DNA of 64,000 nucleotides from Cohnella thailandensis (GCF_014212135.1 NZ_JACJVQ010000021.1:62001-126000), one strand, 5' to 3'. Positions 17,115 through 26,436 are shown, counted from the stretch's first letter. The notes: generated by a model from the sequence alone, not told the origin. Numbers and translations are program-made.

Positions 17115-19031
17115 TTAATCGTCCGCCGATTTGATGAATTTCATATTGATGATCGTGATGGCCAGGATAACCGCGAACATGCTGACGCCGAGCGCCGACG
17201 CGTAGCCGAGATCGCTGAATTTGGTCGCGGCGTAGTACATCTGCAAGGCGGGCACGTAGGTCGAATCCATCGGGCCGCCGCCCGTGACGATCATGATGCC
17301 GTTGAAGTCTTGAATGATGCCGATAAGGCCGAGGATGATCAGGAACTTGAATTGGCCGGACAGCATCGGAAGGTGGATGGACCGAACGATTCTCCACAGG
17401 TTCGCGCCGTCCATCTTCGCCGATTCGGTCAGCTCTCCGGGGATCGCCAGCAAGCCCGCGTAGAAAACAAGCAGCTGGAGGATGCCGACGAACGGGAAGC
17501 CGATGAAAATGAGAGCCCAAAGGGCCGTCTTCGGATCGCCGAGCCAGCCGTGCGCCCAGGAGCCGAGTCCGATCAATTGAAGGAAGTTATTGAACAGTCC
17601 CATGTTCGGATCGTAAAAGTTCTGCCATATGAGCAACCCCGCTACCGCCGGAATGACCATGGAGGCCGTGAACGCCGTCCGGAAGCCGTATTGAAGCTTC
17701 TTGCTGCGCAAGTGATAGATCAACTCGGCGACGATAAGCGGAGGAATAAGCGTCTTGATAAGCCCGGTCACGATAAGGATCAGCAGGTTGCCGAACCCTT
17801 TCGTCACGTAAGGATCGTGAATCATGCGCTTGAAGTTGTCCAGGCCGATGAAGGTCGTCGTTCCGCCGGGCTGCCACTTGTACAGCGAGTGGAACAGTCC
17901 CGAGAACGCCGGGTAATACAAGAACACGAAGATGAGCAGGAAGCTCGGAGCGAGTCCGAGATAAATCCATTTGGCCCGCCAGATCTCTCTGAAAATGCCC
18001 AGCTTGTTGCGTTTCTTCATATAGAACAAAAGCAGCGCGATGGCTGCGACGATCACCGCCGCCGCGACCGTCCAGAGGAGGGTCTTCATCCTGGCCTCGT
18101 TCTCGGCGCCCTTCACGACGCTGCCGACGTCCAGCTTCAGGATTCGGCCGTCGTCGGTTCCCGCGTAGAGGGTCTTGCCGTCCGGCGCGAATTCCACGGC
18201 GCGTCCCGCCTGGCCTTCCTTCTCCTCCCACAGCTTCTTGCCGTTCCGGTCGAAGATGTAGAAGTTCCCCGACAGGTCCGCCCCCCCCAGCAGCTTGCCG
18301 TCGTTCGAGAACGCGACGGCCGAGACGCTGTCCCGGGTTCCGTAGGACGCGGTTTTCCGGCCTTCGGCATCGAACAGCTCGACTTGATTGGCGTTCGTTC
18401 CGACGGCCGTGTCGCCGTCGTCCGTCACGGCGATCGAAGCGATCTGCCCTCCGGCGCCGAACTTCCGCAGTACTTGCCCATCCTTCCCGACCAGGTGCAG
18501 GAACTGGTCCGCCGCCGCGGCAACGATCCATTCCCCGTTCCCGGATACGCGAACCGTCTTCATGACCGTCCCGATCGCGGCCGAGCCCGTCGTCTCCCCG
18601 GTCTGTCCGTTCACGAACAGAAGCTCGTTGCTCCGCTGCACGACGACCGCTACGACGGAACCGTCGTTCGAGGCGGACACGCTCTTGACCTGACGCTTCA
18701 TATCGGCGTCCCAGCGAACGCCCCCTGCGGAATCGTAAGCGTAGAGATGGCGATCGTCCGAAGCGGCGAGCAAGGTTCCGTCGTCCAGAAGCGCGACGTC
18801 GGTAATGACGTTCTTCGCCGGCTTCTCGTACAGGGCCTGCCCGTCCTTGTCGAAGACGACCGCCTTGGAGCCGTGGGTGCCGACCGCGAGCCGGGCACCG
18901 TCCTCCGAAGCGTTGATGGAAGTAATGTCTCCGGCTCCCTCGATGGCCCATTCCTCCGCGGCCGAAGCGGCGCCCGGAACGACTCCCAGCAGGAGCATTA
19001 ACGTCAACAGGATCCAAGGGGTTCTTCTCAT
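17115..19031 (-). CDS. ABC permease (MalF/UgpA type) fused to an extracytoplasmic seven-repeat beta-propeller
   Basis: A 638-residue fusion. A signal peptide (about 1-25, cut after ASA) is followed by seven roughly 40-residue WD40/PQQ-like repeats to about residue 320, each with a DG or NDG turn (for example SEDGARLAVG, SNDGKLLGG, PDGKTLYAG). A membrane helix at about 325-345 ends in KKRNK, and from about 370 a standard six-helix sugar permease follows with EAA loop GELTESAKMDGANLWRIV. The propeller must face outside. Of two adjacent ATG codons I chose 19031 because AAGGAGG sits at better distance from it. It pairs with the permease at 16269. Standard family members are about 290-300 residues, so the propeller is an extra module. 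Confidence 0.9.
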   Translation of the reverse strand: MRRTPWILLTLMLLLGVVPGAASAAEEWAIEGAGDITSINASEDGARLAVGTHGSKAVVFDKDGQALYEKPAKNVITDVALLDDGTLLAASDDRHLYAYDSAGGVRWDADMKRQVKSVSASNDGSVVAVVVQRSNELLFVNGQTGETTGSAAIGTVMKTVRVSGNGEWIVAAAADQFLHLVGKDGQVLRKFGAGGQIASIAVTDDGDTAVGTNANQVELFDAEGRKTASYGTRDSVSAVAFSNDGKLLGGADLSGNFYIFDRNGKKLWEEKEGQAGRAVEFAPDGKTLYAGTDDGRILKLDVGSVVKGAENEARMKTLLWTVAAAVIVAAIALLLFYMKKRNKLGIFREIWRAKWIYLGLAPSFLLIFVFLYYPAFSGLFHSLYKWQPGGTTTFIGLDNFKRMIHDPYVTKGFGNLLILIVTGLIKTLIPPLIVAELIYHLRSKKLQYGFRTAFTASMVIPAVAGLLIWQNFYDPNMGLFNNFLQLIGLGSWAHGWLGDPKTALWALIFIGFPFVGILQLLVFYAGLLAIPGELTESAKMDGANLWRIVRSIHLPMLSGQFKFLIILGLIGIIQDFNGIMIVTGGGPMDSTYVPALQMYYAATKFSDLGYASALGVSMFAVILAITIINMKFIKSADD

Positions 19032-19103
19032 CATGCTCCTCCTTGCCTTTCCTTGCCCTTCCTTGTCCATGGCTGCGCGACTCCTTCGTTAAACCTGCAA
19101 GAT

Positions 19104-19139
19104 CCATCCGCACGGAACTCTCTCGGCCCGTGCGGATGG
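19104..19139 (-). other. Intra-operon stem-loop after the importer 2 binding-protein gene
   Basis: Perfect 12-bp arms (CCATCCGCACGG and CCGTGCGGATGG) with a 12-base loop, 7 bases past the stop codon of the solute-binding protein. There is no T-run after it. Such hairpins often protect the abundant binding-protein mRNA and reduce read-through into permease genes; that role is inferred. Confidence 0.6.
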
Positions 19140-19146
19140 GATGCCC

Positions 19147-20817
19147 TTACTTGCGTTCCGGCGGTCTGCTCTCCGGCGTATCCAAGTCGGATAGCTCCTT
19201 CTTGCCTTGCTTCAACATCGGCTCGAGATACTTGTCGACGTTAGCTTGAAGCTCGCTTAAGTACTGCTCCGTCGTAATCTTGCCGGCGAAGAAGCGCTGC
19301 ACGCTGCCGACCCAATCCTGCACGGACGGCTGGTAGTCGTTCAAGCCGCGGGCCAGCTTGTTGGCCGCGCTCTCGTAGCCCTCGGTATTGCCGATCGGAG
19401 TGAAGTCGGCGAACGCGGCGGTCATGTCGGCCGGCAGCGTAATGTCCTTCAGAGCCGGAGCTCCCGAGAGGGAAGCGTCCTTGCTGTTCTGAATCGCTTC
19501 GGCGTAGACCATATAGCCTTCCGGGCTGGTCAGATACATCATGAAGTTCATGCCGAGAGCGTTCTGCTCGGCGTCCTTGCTGACGAGGCCGTAGAAGCCG
19601 ATCGGAATCTGGATCGTGCGGGCCGGGGCCAGGACCTCCGGTCCTTCCATCGACGGCATGTTGAAGAATCCGTATTCGAACGCTTTCACGCCGCCTTTGG
19701 CGCCCGTCTTCGTCTCGTCGGCGAAGTCCTTCGGCAGCTGCCAGTAGGAAGCCGGGGTGGATACCATCGTCGCGGCCTTGCCCGTCAGGAACAGCTGGTA
19801 AGCCTGATCGTCCTTCACGCCGAAGAACCCGTCCGGCGTATAGGAGAACAGCTTCTTCAGGTTGTCCGCGTAAACCGCCCATGCCGGGTTGCCCGCGATC
19901 TTATAAGGGCCTTCCTTGTCCCGGACGGCCTTCCACTGGCGAAGCTCGTTCTTCGTGACGTTGCTGTTCGCGTCGTTGTAAGGATCCGTTGGGTCGTACT
20001 TCCAGATGTCGTCCACGCCCGGCAAATACGTATAATCCTGTTCTTGCGAACGAATGACGTTAATATAATCGCGTAAGTATTGGTCGGCGTAAATCCGCAC
20101 CAGCCAGCCGGCTTGGTTGCTCCACATCGAGTTCGCGTCTCCGGCCAGCGCCAGCGGCGTGTAGCCGGCTGCCTTGATCTTGTCGAAGGCGGCCGTCAGC
20201 TCATTGAATGTCTTCGGCGTTTCGGAGATGCCTGCCTTATCGAAGATCTCCTTGTTGTACATCCAGACGATCTGCACGGATTCGAAGTTCAGGTTGTACA
20301 GATGGTCTTCCGTGCCGACTCCGTCCAGGTTGATGCCCATCGCCGCCAGGTCGAGCGAGTCCTTCCAAGGCTTGCCGGTGTACGGATTCACTTGATCGAA
20401 ATACGGGTAATAGTCGACGAACTTCTTATCCGACATCAGGTTCGCCACTTCGTTGTTCACGACCAGATCGGCGTCGGGCGTTCCCGCCGCGAATTGGGCG
20501 GTCAGCCATTCCTTGTAGCCTTCGAGCGGCTTGTTGTCCACGTTCACCTTCACGCCGGGGTTCTTCTTCATGTACGCGTCCGCGACCGCGTTCCAGACGG
20601 ACGACGACGCGTTCGGCAGCGAGATGTTGAGCGTGCCTTGCAGCTCGGACGCCGCGGCGGACTCCGACGGGCTTGCGGAAGGGCTCGGCTCCGCGGAAGC
20701 GGAGCTCGAAGCCGAAGGGCTGGGCTCGGCCGAGCCGTCGTTGTTGCTGCAGGCCGCCAGCATGGACGTGGCGATCAGCGCGCTAACGAGTAATCCCGAT
20801 CTTTTTCTAATGGTCAT
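19147..20817 (-). CDS. ABC transporter extracellular solute-binding lipoprotein (importer 2)
   Basis: A 556-residue lipoprotein; the signal peptide ends LAAC near residue 22, then a Ser/Ala/Glu/Pro-rich linker to about 58 and a large two-lobed ligand-binding fold. At over 500 residues it is larger than the usual 420-450, as seen for binders of oligosaccharides. GAGGAG lies before the ATG. It heads the operon with the propeller-permease fusion, the partner permease and a GH78-like enzyme. Upstream lie a cre-like site and paired AAAGTATAC sites, so it should answer to both CcpA and the GntR/LacI regulator at 21053. Confidence 0.92.
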   Translation of the reverse strand: MTIRKRSGLLVSALIATSMLAACSNNDGSAEPSPSASSSASAEPSPSASPSESAAASELQGTLNISLPNASSSVWNAVADAYMKKNPGVKVNVDNKPLEGYKEWLTAQFAAGTPDADLVVNNEVANLMSDKKFVDYYPYFDQVNPYTGKPWKDSLDLAAMGINLDGVGTEDHLYNLNFESVQIVWMYNKEIFDKAGISETPKTFNELTAAFDKIKAAGYTPLALAGDANSMWSNQAGWLVRIYADQYLRDYINVIRSQEQDYTYLPGVDDIWKYDPTDPYNDANSNVTKNELRQWKAVRDKEGPYKIAGNPAWAVYADNLKKLFSYTPDGFFGVKDDQAYQLFLTGKAATMVSTPASYWQLPKDFADETKTGAKGGVKAFEYGFFNMPSMEGPEVLAPARTIQIPIGFYGLVSKDAEQNALGMNFMMYLTSPEGYMVYAEAIQNSKDASLSGAPALKDITLPADMTAAFADFTPIGNTEGYESAANKLARGLNDYQPSVQDWVGSVQRFFAGKITTEQYLSELQANVDKYLEPMLKQGKKELSDLDTPESRPPERK

Positions 20818-20848
20818 GTCGATCTCCTCTCGTTCTCAAGGACATTTT

Positions 20849-20862
20849 TTAAAGCGCTTACT
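20849..20862. promoter_or_regulatory. Candidate cre-like site upstream of importer 2
   Basis: TTAAAGCGCTTACT has the AAGCGCTT core of cre sites with two mismatches to the TGWAANCGNTNWCA consensus. It lies 32 bases before the binding-protein ATG and downstream of the paired operators. Confidence 0.35.
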
Positions 20863-20922
20863 TTCCCCCGCTAAAAAAAACCGCTTTTTACACGAGCCAG
20901 CAAAGTATGATTCGAATATATT

Positions 20923-20949
20923 CGTATACTTTGATGTTTAAAGTATACT
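20923..20949. promoter_or_regulatory. Double operator of the GntR/LacI regulator (importer 2 promoter)
   Basis: Two GTATAC cores in opposite orientation: GTATACTTT at 20924-20932 and AAAGTATAC at 20940-20948, a perfect 9-bp inverted repeat with a 7-base spacer. The same core occurs at 22205, 26479 and 34703. Confidence 0.6.
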
Positions 20950-20998
20950 GTATAGACGAATTTCACGCAATAGCTTTTTCCTTTTCCTCGAGGAGACA

Positions 20999-21026
20999 AG
21001 AAAAGCTGTCGCCAACAGCCGACAGC
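20999..21026 (-). terminator. Terminator of the GntR/LacI regulator gene
   Basis: Arms GCTGTCG and CGACAGC with an 8-base loop; on the minus strand the stem is followed by TTTTCTT. It lies about 26 bases past the stop codon at 21053. Confidence 0.6.
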
Positions 21027-21052
21027 CTTCCTTCCGTTTGCGGTCTATTCGA

Positions 21053-22177
21053 TTAATTGCCAGCTTGCGGAGCCTTCTTCGGCGCCGGTCCCGTGCTGTT
21101 CCTTTGAACCAGAATAGGCACGATCTCATCTTTAAGAATCTGGCTTTGGCCCTCTTTCAGTTCGAACAGCAATATTTCCGCGGCCCGCTGCCCCAGCTTC
21201 TTCGTATTCTGATTCACGGTGGATAGCGATGGATAAGTATACTTGCTTACCTTGAAATCGTCATAACCCATGACGCTGATCTCCTCCGGAACCTTCAGCC
21301 CCATCTCCCCGGCCGCTTCCATCGCTCCGATCGCCTTATAATCGCTGGTGGCGAAGATCGCGGACGGCGGGTTGTCCAGCTTCATCAAGCGACGGAACCC
21401 TTCGGCGCCCATCTCCAGACGCTCCTTGCCTCCGCTCATGAAGGCGACCAGCTCGGGATCGAAAGCGATCTGATGCTGCGACAGCGCCAATCGGTACCCT
21501 TGAAGGCGGAGAGAGAACTCCTGGTTGATATCCATAAGCGAATCTCCGGTCAGAATGACCCCGATTCGCTTATGGCCCAGCGAGAGCAGATGCTGAGTGG
21601 CCAAGTAGCCTCCCGTCAGATTATCGACGATGACGTAGGGAATCCCGAGATGAGGATAATAGAAATGAACCGTGACGATCCGGCGATTCTCCTGCTGCCA
21701 CGCGCTCAAGCGGGACAGGTCGAAATCTTCCTTCGTCGTCAGCAGAACGATGCCCGCCTGGGGATCGTCCGGCAGCTCGTAGTTCCCCCCGATGTTCCAC
21801 AGGTGAAAGTCGATCCCGTTCTCTTCGCAAACTTCCTTGATCCCGTCGAACATATCGCCGAAGAAAGGGTGATCGAAGCTGTCGATCTGATTCCGGTGGG
21901 CAAAATAAATCGTACGGATCGGCCTGCTGCCCGAGCCTGCGGTCGGATTCTCTTGAATGAAGCTGCCCTTGCCGCGAATCCGGTAGACGTAGCCTTCCTG
22001 AACCAGGTCGGACAGCGCCCGGCGGGACGTAATCTCGCTCGTATTGTATTCCTTGGCCAGGTCGATCTGAGTCGGCAGCGGATCGTGCGGCTTCAGTTCC
22101 CCGGATTCGATCTTCTGCTTGATATCTTTCATGATATATTGGTACATCGGAGTCTTGTCCGTTTTCTCCGTATCCAT
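21053..22177 (-). CDS. GntR/LacI-type transcriptional repressor (AraR architecture)
   Basis: A 374-residue regulator. Residues about 10-78 form a GntR winged helix (DLAKEYNTSEITSRRALSDL, then YRIRGKGSFI); residues about 88-365 are a LacI/periplasmic-binding-type effector domain (VIVDNLTGGYLATQHLLSLG, then SAIFATSDYKAIGAMEAAG). It should bind a sugar and release DNA. The ATG at 22177 follows GGGAGGAG. Its own promoter contains an AAGTATACTT palindrome over the -10. The same motif precedes importer 2 and the GH99-like and DUF5722 genes, so it is the likely local repressor of the degradation locus. The effector is unknown. Confidence 0.92.
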   Translation of the reverse strand: MDTEKTDKTPMYQYIMKDIKQKIESGELKPHDPLPTQIDLAKEYNTSEITSRRALSDLVQEGYVYRIRGKGSFIQENPTAGSGSRPIRTIYFAHRNQIDSFDHPFFGDMFDGIKEVCEENGIDFHLWNIGGNYELPDDPQAGIVLLTTKEDFDLSRLSAWQQENRRIVTVHFYYPHLGIPYVIVDNLTGGYLATQHLLSLGHKRIGVILTGDSLMDINQEFSLRLQGYRLALSQHQIAFDPELVAFMSGGKERLEMGAEGFRRLMKLDNPPSAIFATSDYKAIGAMEAAGEMGLKVPEEISVMGYDDFKVSKYTYPSLSTVNQNTKKLGQRAAEILLFELKEGQSQILKDEIVPILVQRNSTGPAPKKAPQAGN

Positions 22178-22204
22178 GCGAATCCACTCCTCCCGAGTTG
22201 GGTT

Positions 22205-22214
22205 AAGTATACTT
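22205..22214. promoter_or_regulatory. Autoregulatory operator AAGTATACTT
   Basis: A perfect 10-bp palindrome that contains the putative -10 TATACT of the regulator gene, 28 bases before its ATG. Confidence 0.6.
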
Positions 22215-22234
22215 TAGGTCGCGGATTTTCGCAA
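22206..22234 (-). promoter_or_regulatory. Promoter of the GntR/LacI regulator gene
   Basis: On the minus strand TTGCGA (22229-22234) and TATACT (22206-22211) are separated by exactly 17 bp. The operator covers the -10, the layout expected for autorepression. Confidence 0.6.
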
Positions 22235-22290
22235 GACAAACAGGCAGCCTGAGCCCAAAGCCCCAAGCCGCCTATAATAAAGTATAGTCC

Positions 22291-24678
22291 CTACCTCTCC
22301 GTCGCAACGAACTTGCGGTCGGCGTCCCGCACCGGCACCGCTCCTTCGATTCGTACGGCATCGCCCGTCTCGGAGACGACCGCCCCATCCACTCCGGGCG
22401 CCGCCCAAGCGAGCCCCTTCGGCAAGTCCGCGCGATAACGGACCCGCCCGTTCTCTTCCCGCTGCCAGCGGACGCGAATCTCCCCGAGCTTGGTCGGGAC
22501 GGCGCCTTCCGCCCAATCGATTCCCGCGACGGCGATCGGGCGCAGCACGACGTCCTCGGCCCCCTCGTTCGAGACATGGATGCCCAGCAGCTCCCTACTT
22601 AGCAGGTAAGTAGGGGATGCCCCCCATCCGTGGGACAGGCTGACCGGAATGGAGTCCTGCAGATAAGTCGGCGTATGGCCAAGGTAGGGACTCGGCGTCG
22701 TCGGGAACGGAAGCGAGGGATCGAACGTCTCCCACCAAGTCGTCGCGCCGCGGTCCAGCATCGCGCCCCAATACTCCCGGACGATTCGAATCGCGTCTTC
22801 CGCGTATCCGTAGCGGAACAGCGTCTCCAGCACGATATGATAGAAGAAAGCGCCGCGGATCGGAGGAAGCTTGCCGGCCAGAAACTCTTCTTCGACGAAG
22901 GCGGCGACTTCCGCTTCCTCCATAATGCCGGACCAAGCCGCCGCGAAGTTGGTTTGGGCCGTTACGCTGGAGGACAGTCCTTCGTCCGTCAAACAGTCGG
23001 CATAGACGGATCGGCCGGGAACCCGAAGCCGGCTTCGAATGGATGTCCTTACCTTGCTCGCTTTGGCTCGAAGCTCTTCCGCCAAGCCCGGCTCCTCGAT
23101 CTCCTCGGCCATGCCGGCCGCCGTCCCGAGAAACTTATAATAGAAGCAGGAGATCGCGGTCACCCGGTCCTTCCGCTCGATATCGTCCGTCCAGTCGATG
23201 AAGCACCACCAGCCCTCGCGGTCCGCCTTCGCGAACAAGCCGGATTCGTCCTCCTGGTCCGCGAACCACTTCGCTAGGCGCGGGACAGCCGGCCAGACCT
23301 CCTCCAGGAACGCCCGGTCCTTGCCGTAATCGTAATACTCTTTTACGCCGAAGAGCCAATGCGCGCAGAAATCCGGCAGCATGAACGAGTTCCGCACGGG
23401 GCCGTTGCCCGGGATCGCGCCGTCCTCGTTCTGGATTCTCGCCCCCTGCAGGAGAGACTTGCGAACGAGAGCGGCATCGTCGGAGATCTGATAGACGACC
23501 CTCGCCATGACGACGGCATCGGCGACCCACAGCGCCGCTTCTCGGTAAGGGCAATCCTCGAAGTGGTTCTGGCTGTTCACGACCGTCGTGTAGCGGCCGG
23601 TCTCCCAGATCCGGTTCAGCTTCTCGTCGCTGCAGCGGAACGAGCCTTCTCCCGTAAACGGATAGTGAACGAACTCCATCTGCAGGCTCCCGACTTCGAT
23701 CGGAGCCGGCGTCGCCATCGCGGCGAGCTTCAGGTAACGGAACGCGCGCCGGCCGAACGGCTCCAGCACGTTCTCCCCTCGGCGCAGAAGGTACGTATCC
23801 ATCAGCGTCAGCTCCAGCGATTCCCCGTAGAACAGCTGAAGAACGCCCCCTTCCTCCGCATAGACCGTCAGCTTCGGGTAGCCGACGACCTCCGCCCCGA
23901 AATCGTAGGTGATCTGCGGCAGGCTCCCCGGCTTCGAAGCGTCCATCGTCAGCTTCGAGCCCTCCTGCGCGTTCGCAAGGACGGCTTCCGGGGACGAGAT
24001 CGCGCCGAGGAACGGCTCCGCGGAGACGACCGCGACCGGCCTTACGAGCGTTCGCCGCAGGAACGGGATCTCGCGCGGCAGCAAGCGCGGCCAAGGCGAG
24101 TCCGGCTCCTCAGCTCGGGCGACGACCTCGGCGTCAGGCCAAAAGGAGTCGTCGTAATCCGCCCGCTCCCAGCCGTCCCCCTTCGTGACGTCGACGATCT
24201 CCCGGTAGCCGCCCCAGTAGTGCAGCCGGCTAGCGCCCGGCATCCAGCGCGGGGAGCGCCTGCACTTCCAATCGGCCCCGCTCGCGATCGTCCTCAGCGG
24301 CGCCGCGTTCTCCGCTTCCGAGTCGTACAGGTCCAACTGGCAGATAAGCCCGCCCGGCCCCTGCAATTGCTTCGTCACGATCATTTCGTTCCCGAAGTTG
24401 TTCGCGACGATCGCGATCGCGTTCGGGCCGCGCGCCAGGCGATCCGCGACCTCGTACGTATCGTACGACATCCATTCCAAGTCGGCGGGGGTCGGCCCCC
24501 TGCCCAGCTCTTCCCCGTTCAGGTAGAGCTTATAGGCTTGATTCGCGGAGATGCGAATCCGCGCCCGCTTGATCGTCTCTTCCGCTTCGAAGACGGCCCT
24601 CGTCTCCGCGTAGACGTCGTTCAGGCCTTCCGCTTCCGAGACCCATATCCATTGCGCCGTCCACCGTTCTGCTCCCAT
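22291..24678 (-). CDS. GH78-family alpha-L-rhamnosidase-like protein
   Basis: A 795-residue protein without a signal peptide. The N-terminal rhamnosidase_N beta domain has the ISANQAYKLYLNGEELGRGP strand region (about 50-69); the six-hairpin catalytic domain has NHFEDCPYREAALWVAD (about 372-388), the family signature that holds a catalytic acid; a C-terminal beta domain follows GWGASPTYLLSREL. It is predicted to cleave terminal rhamnose from imported oligosaccharides. The ATG at 24678 has GGGGAG six bases upstream and is preferred over an earlier GTG. It follows the GH99-like gene by 42 bases and probably shares its promoter. Confidence 0.85.
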   Translation of the reverse strand: MGAERWTAQWIWVSEAEGLNDVYAETRAVFEAEETIKRARIRISANQAYKLYLNGEELGRGPTPADLEWMSYDTYEVADRLARGPNAIAIVANNFGNEMIVTKQLQGPGGLICQLDLYDSEAENAAPLRTIASGADWKCRRSPRWMPGASRLHYWGGYREIVDVTKGDGWERADYDDSFWPDAEVVARAEEPDSPWPRLLPREIPFLRRTLVRPVAVVSAEPFLGAISSPEAVLANAQEGSKLTMDASKPGSLPQITYDFGAEVVGYPKLTVYAEEGGVLQLFYGESLELTLMDTYLLRRGENVLEPFGRRAFRYLKLAAMATPAPIEVGSLQMEFVHYPFTGEGSFRCSDEKLNRIWETGRYTTVVNSQNHFEDCPYREAALWVADAVVMARVVYQISDDAALVRKSLLQGARIQNEDGAIPGNGPVRNSFMLPDFCAHWLFGVKEYYDYGKDRAFLEEVWPAVPRLAKWFADQEDESGLFAKADREGWWCFIDWTDDIERKDRVTAISCFYYKFLGTAAGMAEEIEEPGLAEELRAKASKVRTSIRSRLRVPGRSVYADCLTDEGLSSSVTAQTNFAAAWSGIMEEAEVAAFVEEEFLAGKLPPIRGAFFYHIVLETLFRYGYAEDAIRIVREYWGAMLDRGATTWWETFDPSLPFPTTPSPYLGHTPTYLQDSIPVSLSHGWGASPTYLLSRELLGIHVSNEGAEDVVLRPIAVAGIDWAEGAVPTKLGEIRVRWQREENGRVRYRADLPKGLAWAAPGVDGAVVSETGDAVRIEGAVPVRDADRKFVATER

Positions 24679-24720
24679 GTCCTTCTCCCCCACGCTCTGC
24701 CTCTTTTCTATTGCCTAAGG

Positions 24721-26436
24721 TTAAGATTTCTCGTCCCTAATCGTATAAATGAAGTTCAAACGCCCTTCCGGAGCGGTGTCTCCGAACCGGTAGAGGTCCA
24801 TCGCATCGCCCTCCGCCAGCAGATGATCGCACCACTTGAACTCGAGACGCAGCTTTTGTCCCGAGCCCTTCAGCCCCAGCAGCTCGCGCGGAATCGCCAG
24901 ATGCAGCTCATGGCCCGCCGCCGCGTACCGAAGCTCGCCGACGGGCGTCCAATTCCAGCCGCCCTCGCTCTTCTCCAGCAGAGTCGCGGTTTCGCTCCTT
25001 ACGGTCCGGTTAACGATATGCGTATAGCCCTCCCAGCCGTCTTCCTGCCCTTCCACCCGAAGAAGCAGCATCATCCAATTCGGCCCTTCGAACGAGGTCA
25101 GCGGCTCTTTGGTTCGGGCATAGAAGAAGAGTTCGTCCTCGGTATGCGCCGCCTTGAACGCCAGCAGCTCGTTGCGCCCCGTCCCGTTCTCGTAATGAAG
25201 CTCTCCGTAGCCCGGATGATTCCTCGGGAACGTATCCCCGTCGCAGTCCCGGTACTCCGCCTCCACCCGCTCCCAAACGCCGAATTCAGGCTCCATCGGG
25301 ATGGGCCGCTCCAATCGATGCCCCTTTCCCCCCGAAACCGTCATTCCCTTGAACCGCCTGATATAAGAAATCAGCTGCATATAGTAGTTGTCGCCGTACC
25401 CGCCCTTCATCGGCTCGATGTCCCGGCTGAAGTTCAGCGTCGCCTGATCGACGAACAGCACCGGCCTCTCCGGAGGGCCCTGCAGCCTCATCGCGATCCA
25501 TTCGTTCCAGCCCGTCACGAAGACGATCTGCGGATCCTCCCTAAGCGCGAACTCCCACTGCTCCGCCACGTTGGCTCCTCGAAGGATGTCCTCCGGCGAA
25601 TCCCCTTGCGGGTTAGTCGCGTCTTTGTGGTAGCCTCGCCCCCAGTTGTCGCCGTAGCCGTAAAACGGCGTATCGCTCATCGCGACGCTGGGGTGCTGCG
25701 CCACCGATACGCTGACGATCTCCTTCTCGCCCTCGTCGTTCACGAACACGCGCTGCGGACGCTGGAATTCGATCCAGGGGAAACCGTTCGTTTTGGCCTC
25801 CTCGTTGGGCCACTGGTTGAGTCGGAACGTGAAGAACTCCCTCTGCTCCTCGCCGCACTCCTTCGGATCTCCGATGATGAGCGGCTTGCCTCTCCAGCGG
25901 AACCACAGATGCTCGTAGCGACCCGGCTTGTAGATGTCTTCATAGAGCTCGCCGATCGTCCGGCCGGATTCGGTATTGGTGTAGAAAACGAATCGCGGAA
26001 CGCGAAAGCCCTGCGCATCGATCTCGTCCATGATCGCGAACAGCTTATCGTAGACGTTCTTGTAGATGGCGGCGTTGGTCGTATCGAACACGAGAAAATC
26101 GACTTCGGCCGCGGTCAACAGACGGACGTGCCGGCGCAGCACCCACTCGTCGTCGTTCCGGTAATAGCCGTGCAGAGGCTCTCCCCAGAAATGAAAGGCT
26201 TCGGCCGGTCCCCAGGCCGGGTGCCGCGGGTCGCGAGCCGCTTCCGGCTGCTTCGACAGAATCCGCGTATTGTCGTAGGGACCGCCCGTTCCGTGCTGGC
26301 CCAGCCAGAGGAAGTAGAACAGGCCGACATAACGATCCGGACGGGCCGGTCCAACCTCCTCCATCGTCGGCAGCCTGCGCCCCAAGCCATCCACGCCGCC
26401 GTAAGCGTCGCTCCGATAGTTGCGTTCCTCCCGCAT
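24721..26436 (-). CDS. GH71/99-like glycoside hydrolase-type protein, specificity unknown
   Basis: A 571-residue protein without a signal peptide. The N-terminal two thirds look like a TIM barrel of the GH71/GH99-like group: YVGLFYFLWLGQHG near residue 36, FHFWGEPLHGYYRNDDEWVLRRHV near 82-104, DFLVFDTTNA near 113 and the strand-end motif VTGWNEWIA near 310. The last 170 residues form a beta-rich domain. It is probably a cytosolic glycosidase in the rhamnose-rich polysaccharide locus; the family placement is tentative. AAAGGAG precedes the ATG. The promoter has a consensus TATAAT and an AAAGTATTCTTT operator over the -35. Confidence 0.7.
   Translation of the reverse strand: MREERNYRSDAYGGVDGLGRRLPTMEEVGPARPDRYVGLFYFLWLGQHGTGGPYDNTRILSKQPEAARDPRHPAWGPAEAFHFWGEPLHGYYRNDDEWVLRRHVRLLTAAEVDFLVFDTTNAAIYKNVYDKLFAIMDEIDAQGFRVPRFVFYTNTESGRTIGELYEDIYKPGRYEHLWFRWRGKPLIIGDPKECGEEQREFFTFRLNQWPNEEAKTNGFPWIEFQRPQRVFVNDEGEKEIVSVSVAQHPSVAMSDTPFYGYGDNWGRGYHKDATNPQGDSPEDILRGANVAEQWEFALREDPQIVFVTGWNEWIAMRLQGPPERPVLFVDQATLNFSRDIEPMKGGYGDNYYMQLISYIRRFKGMTVSGGKGHRLERPIPMEPEFGVWERVEAEYRDCDGDTFPRNHPGYGELHYENGTGRNELLAFKAAHTEDELFFYARTKEPLTSFEGPNWMMLLLRVEGQEDGWEGYTHIVNRTVRSETATLLEKSEGGWNWTPVGELRYAAAGHELHLAIPRELLGLKGSGQKLRLEFKWCDHLLAEGDAMDLYRFGDTAPEGRLNFIYTIRDEKS

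Noticed and set aside
15927..19001. A 1024-codon plus-strand open frame opposite the importer 2 permeases
   Set aside because: Shadow frame: its composition is charged and low complexity and it crosses three well-supported genes.
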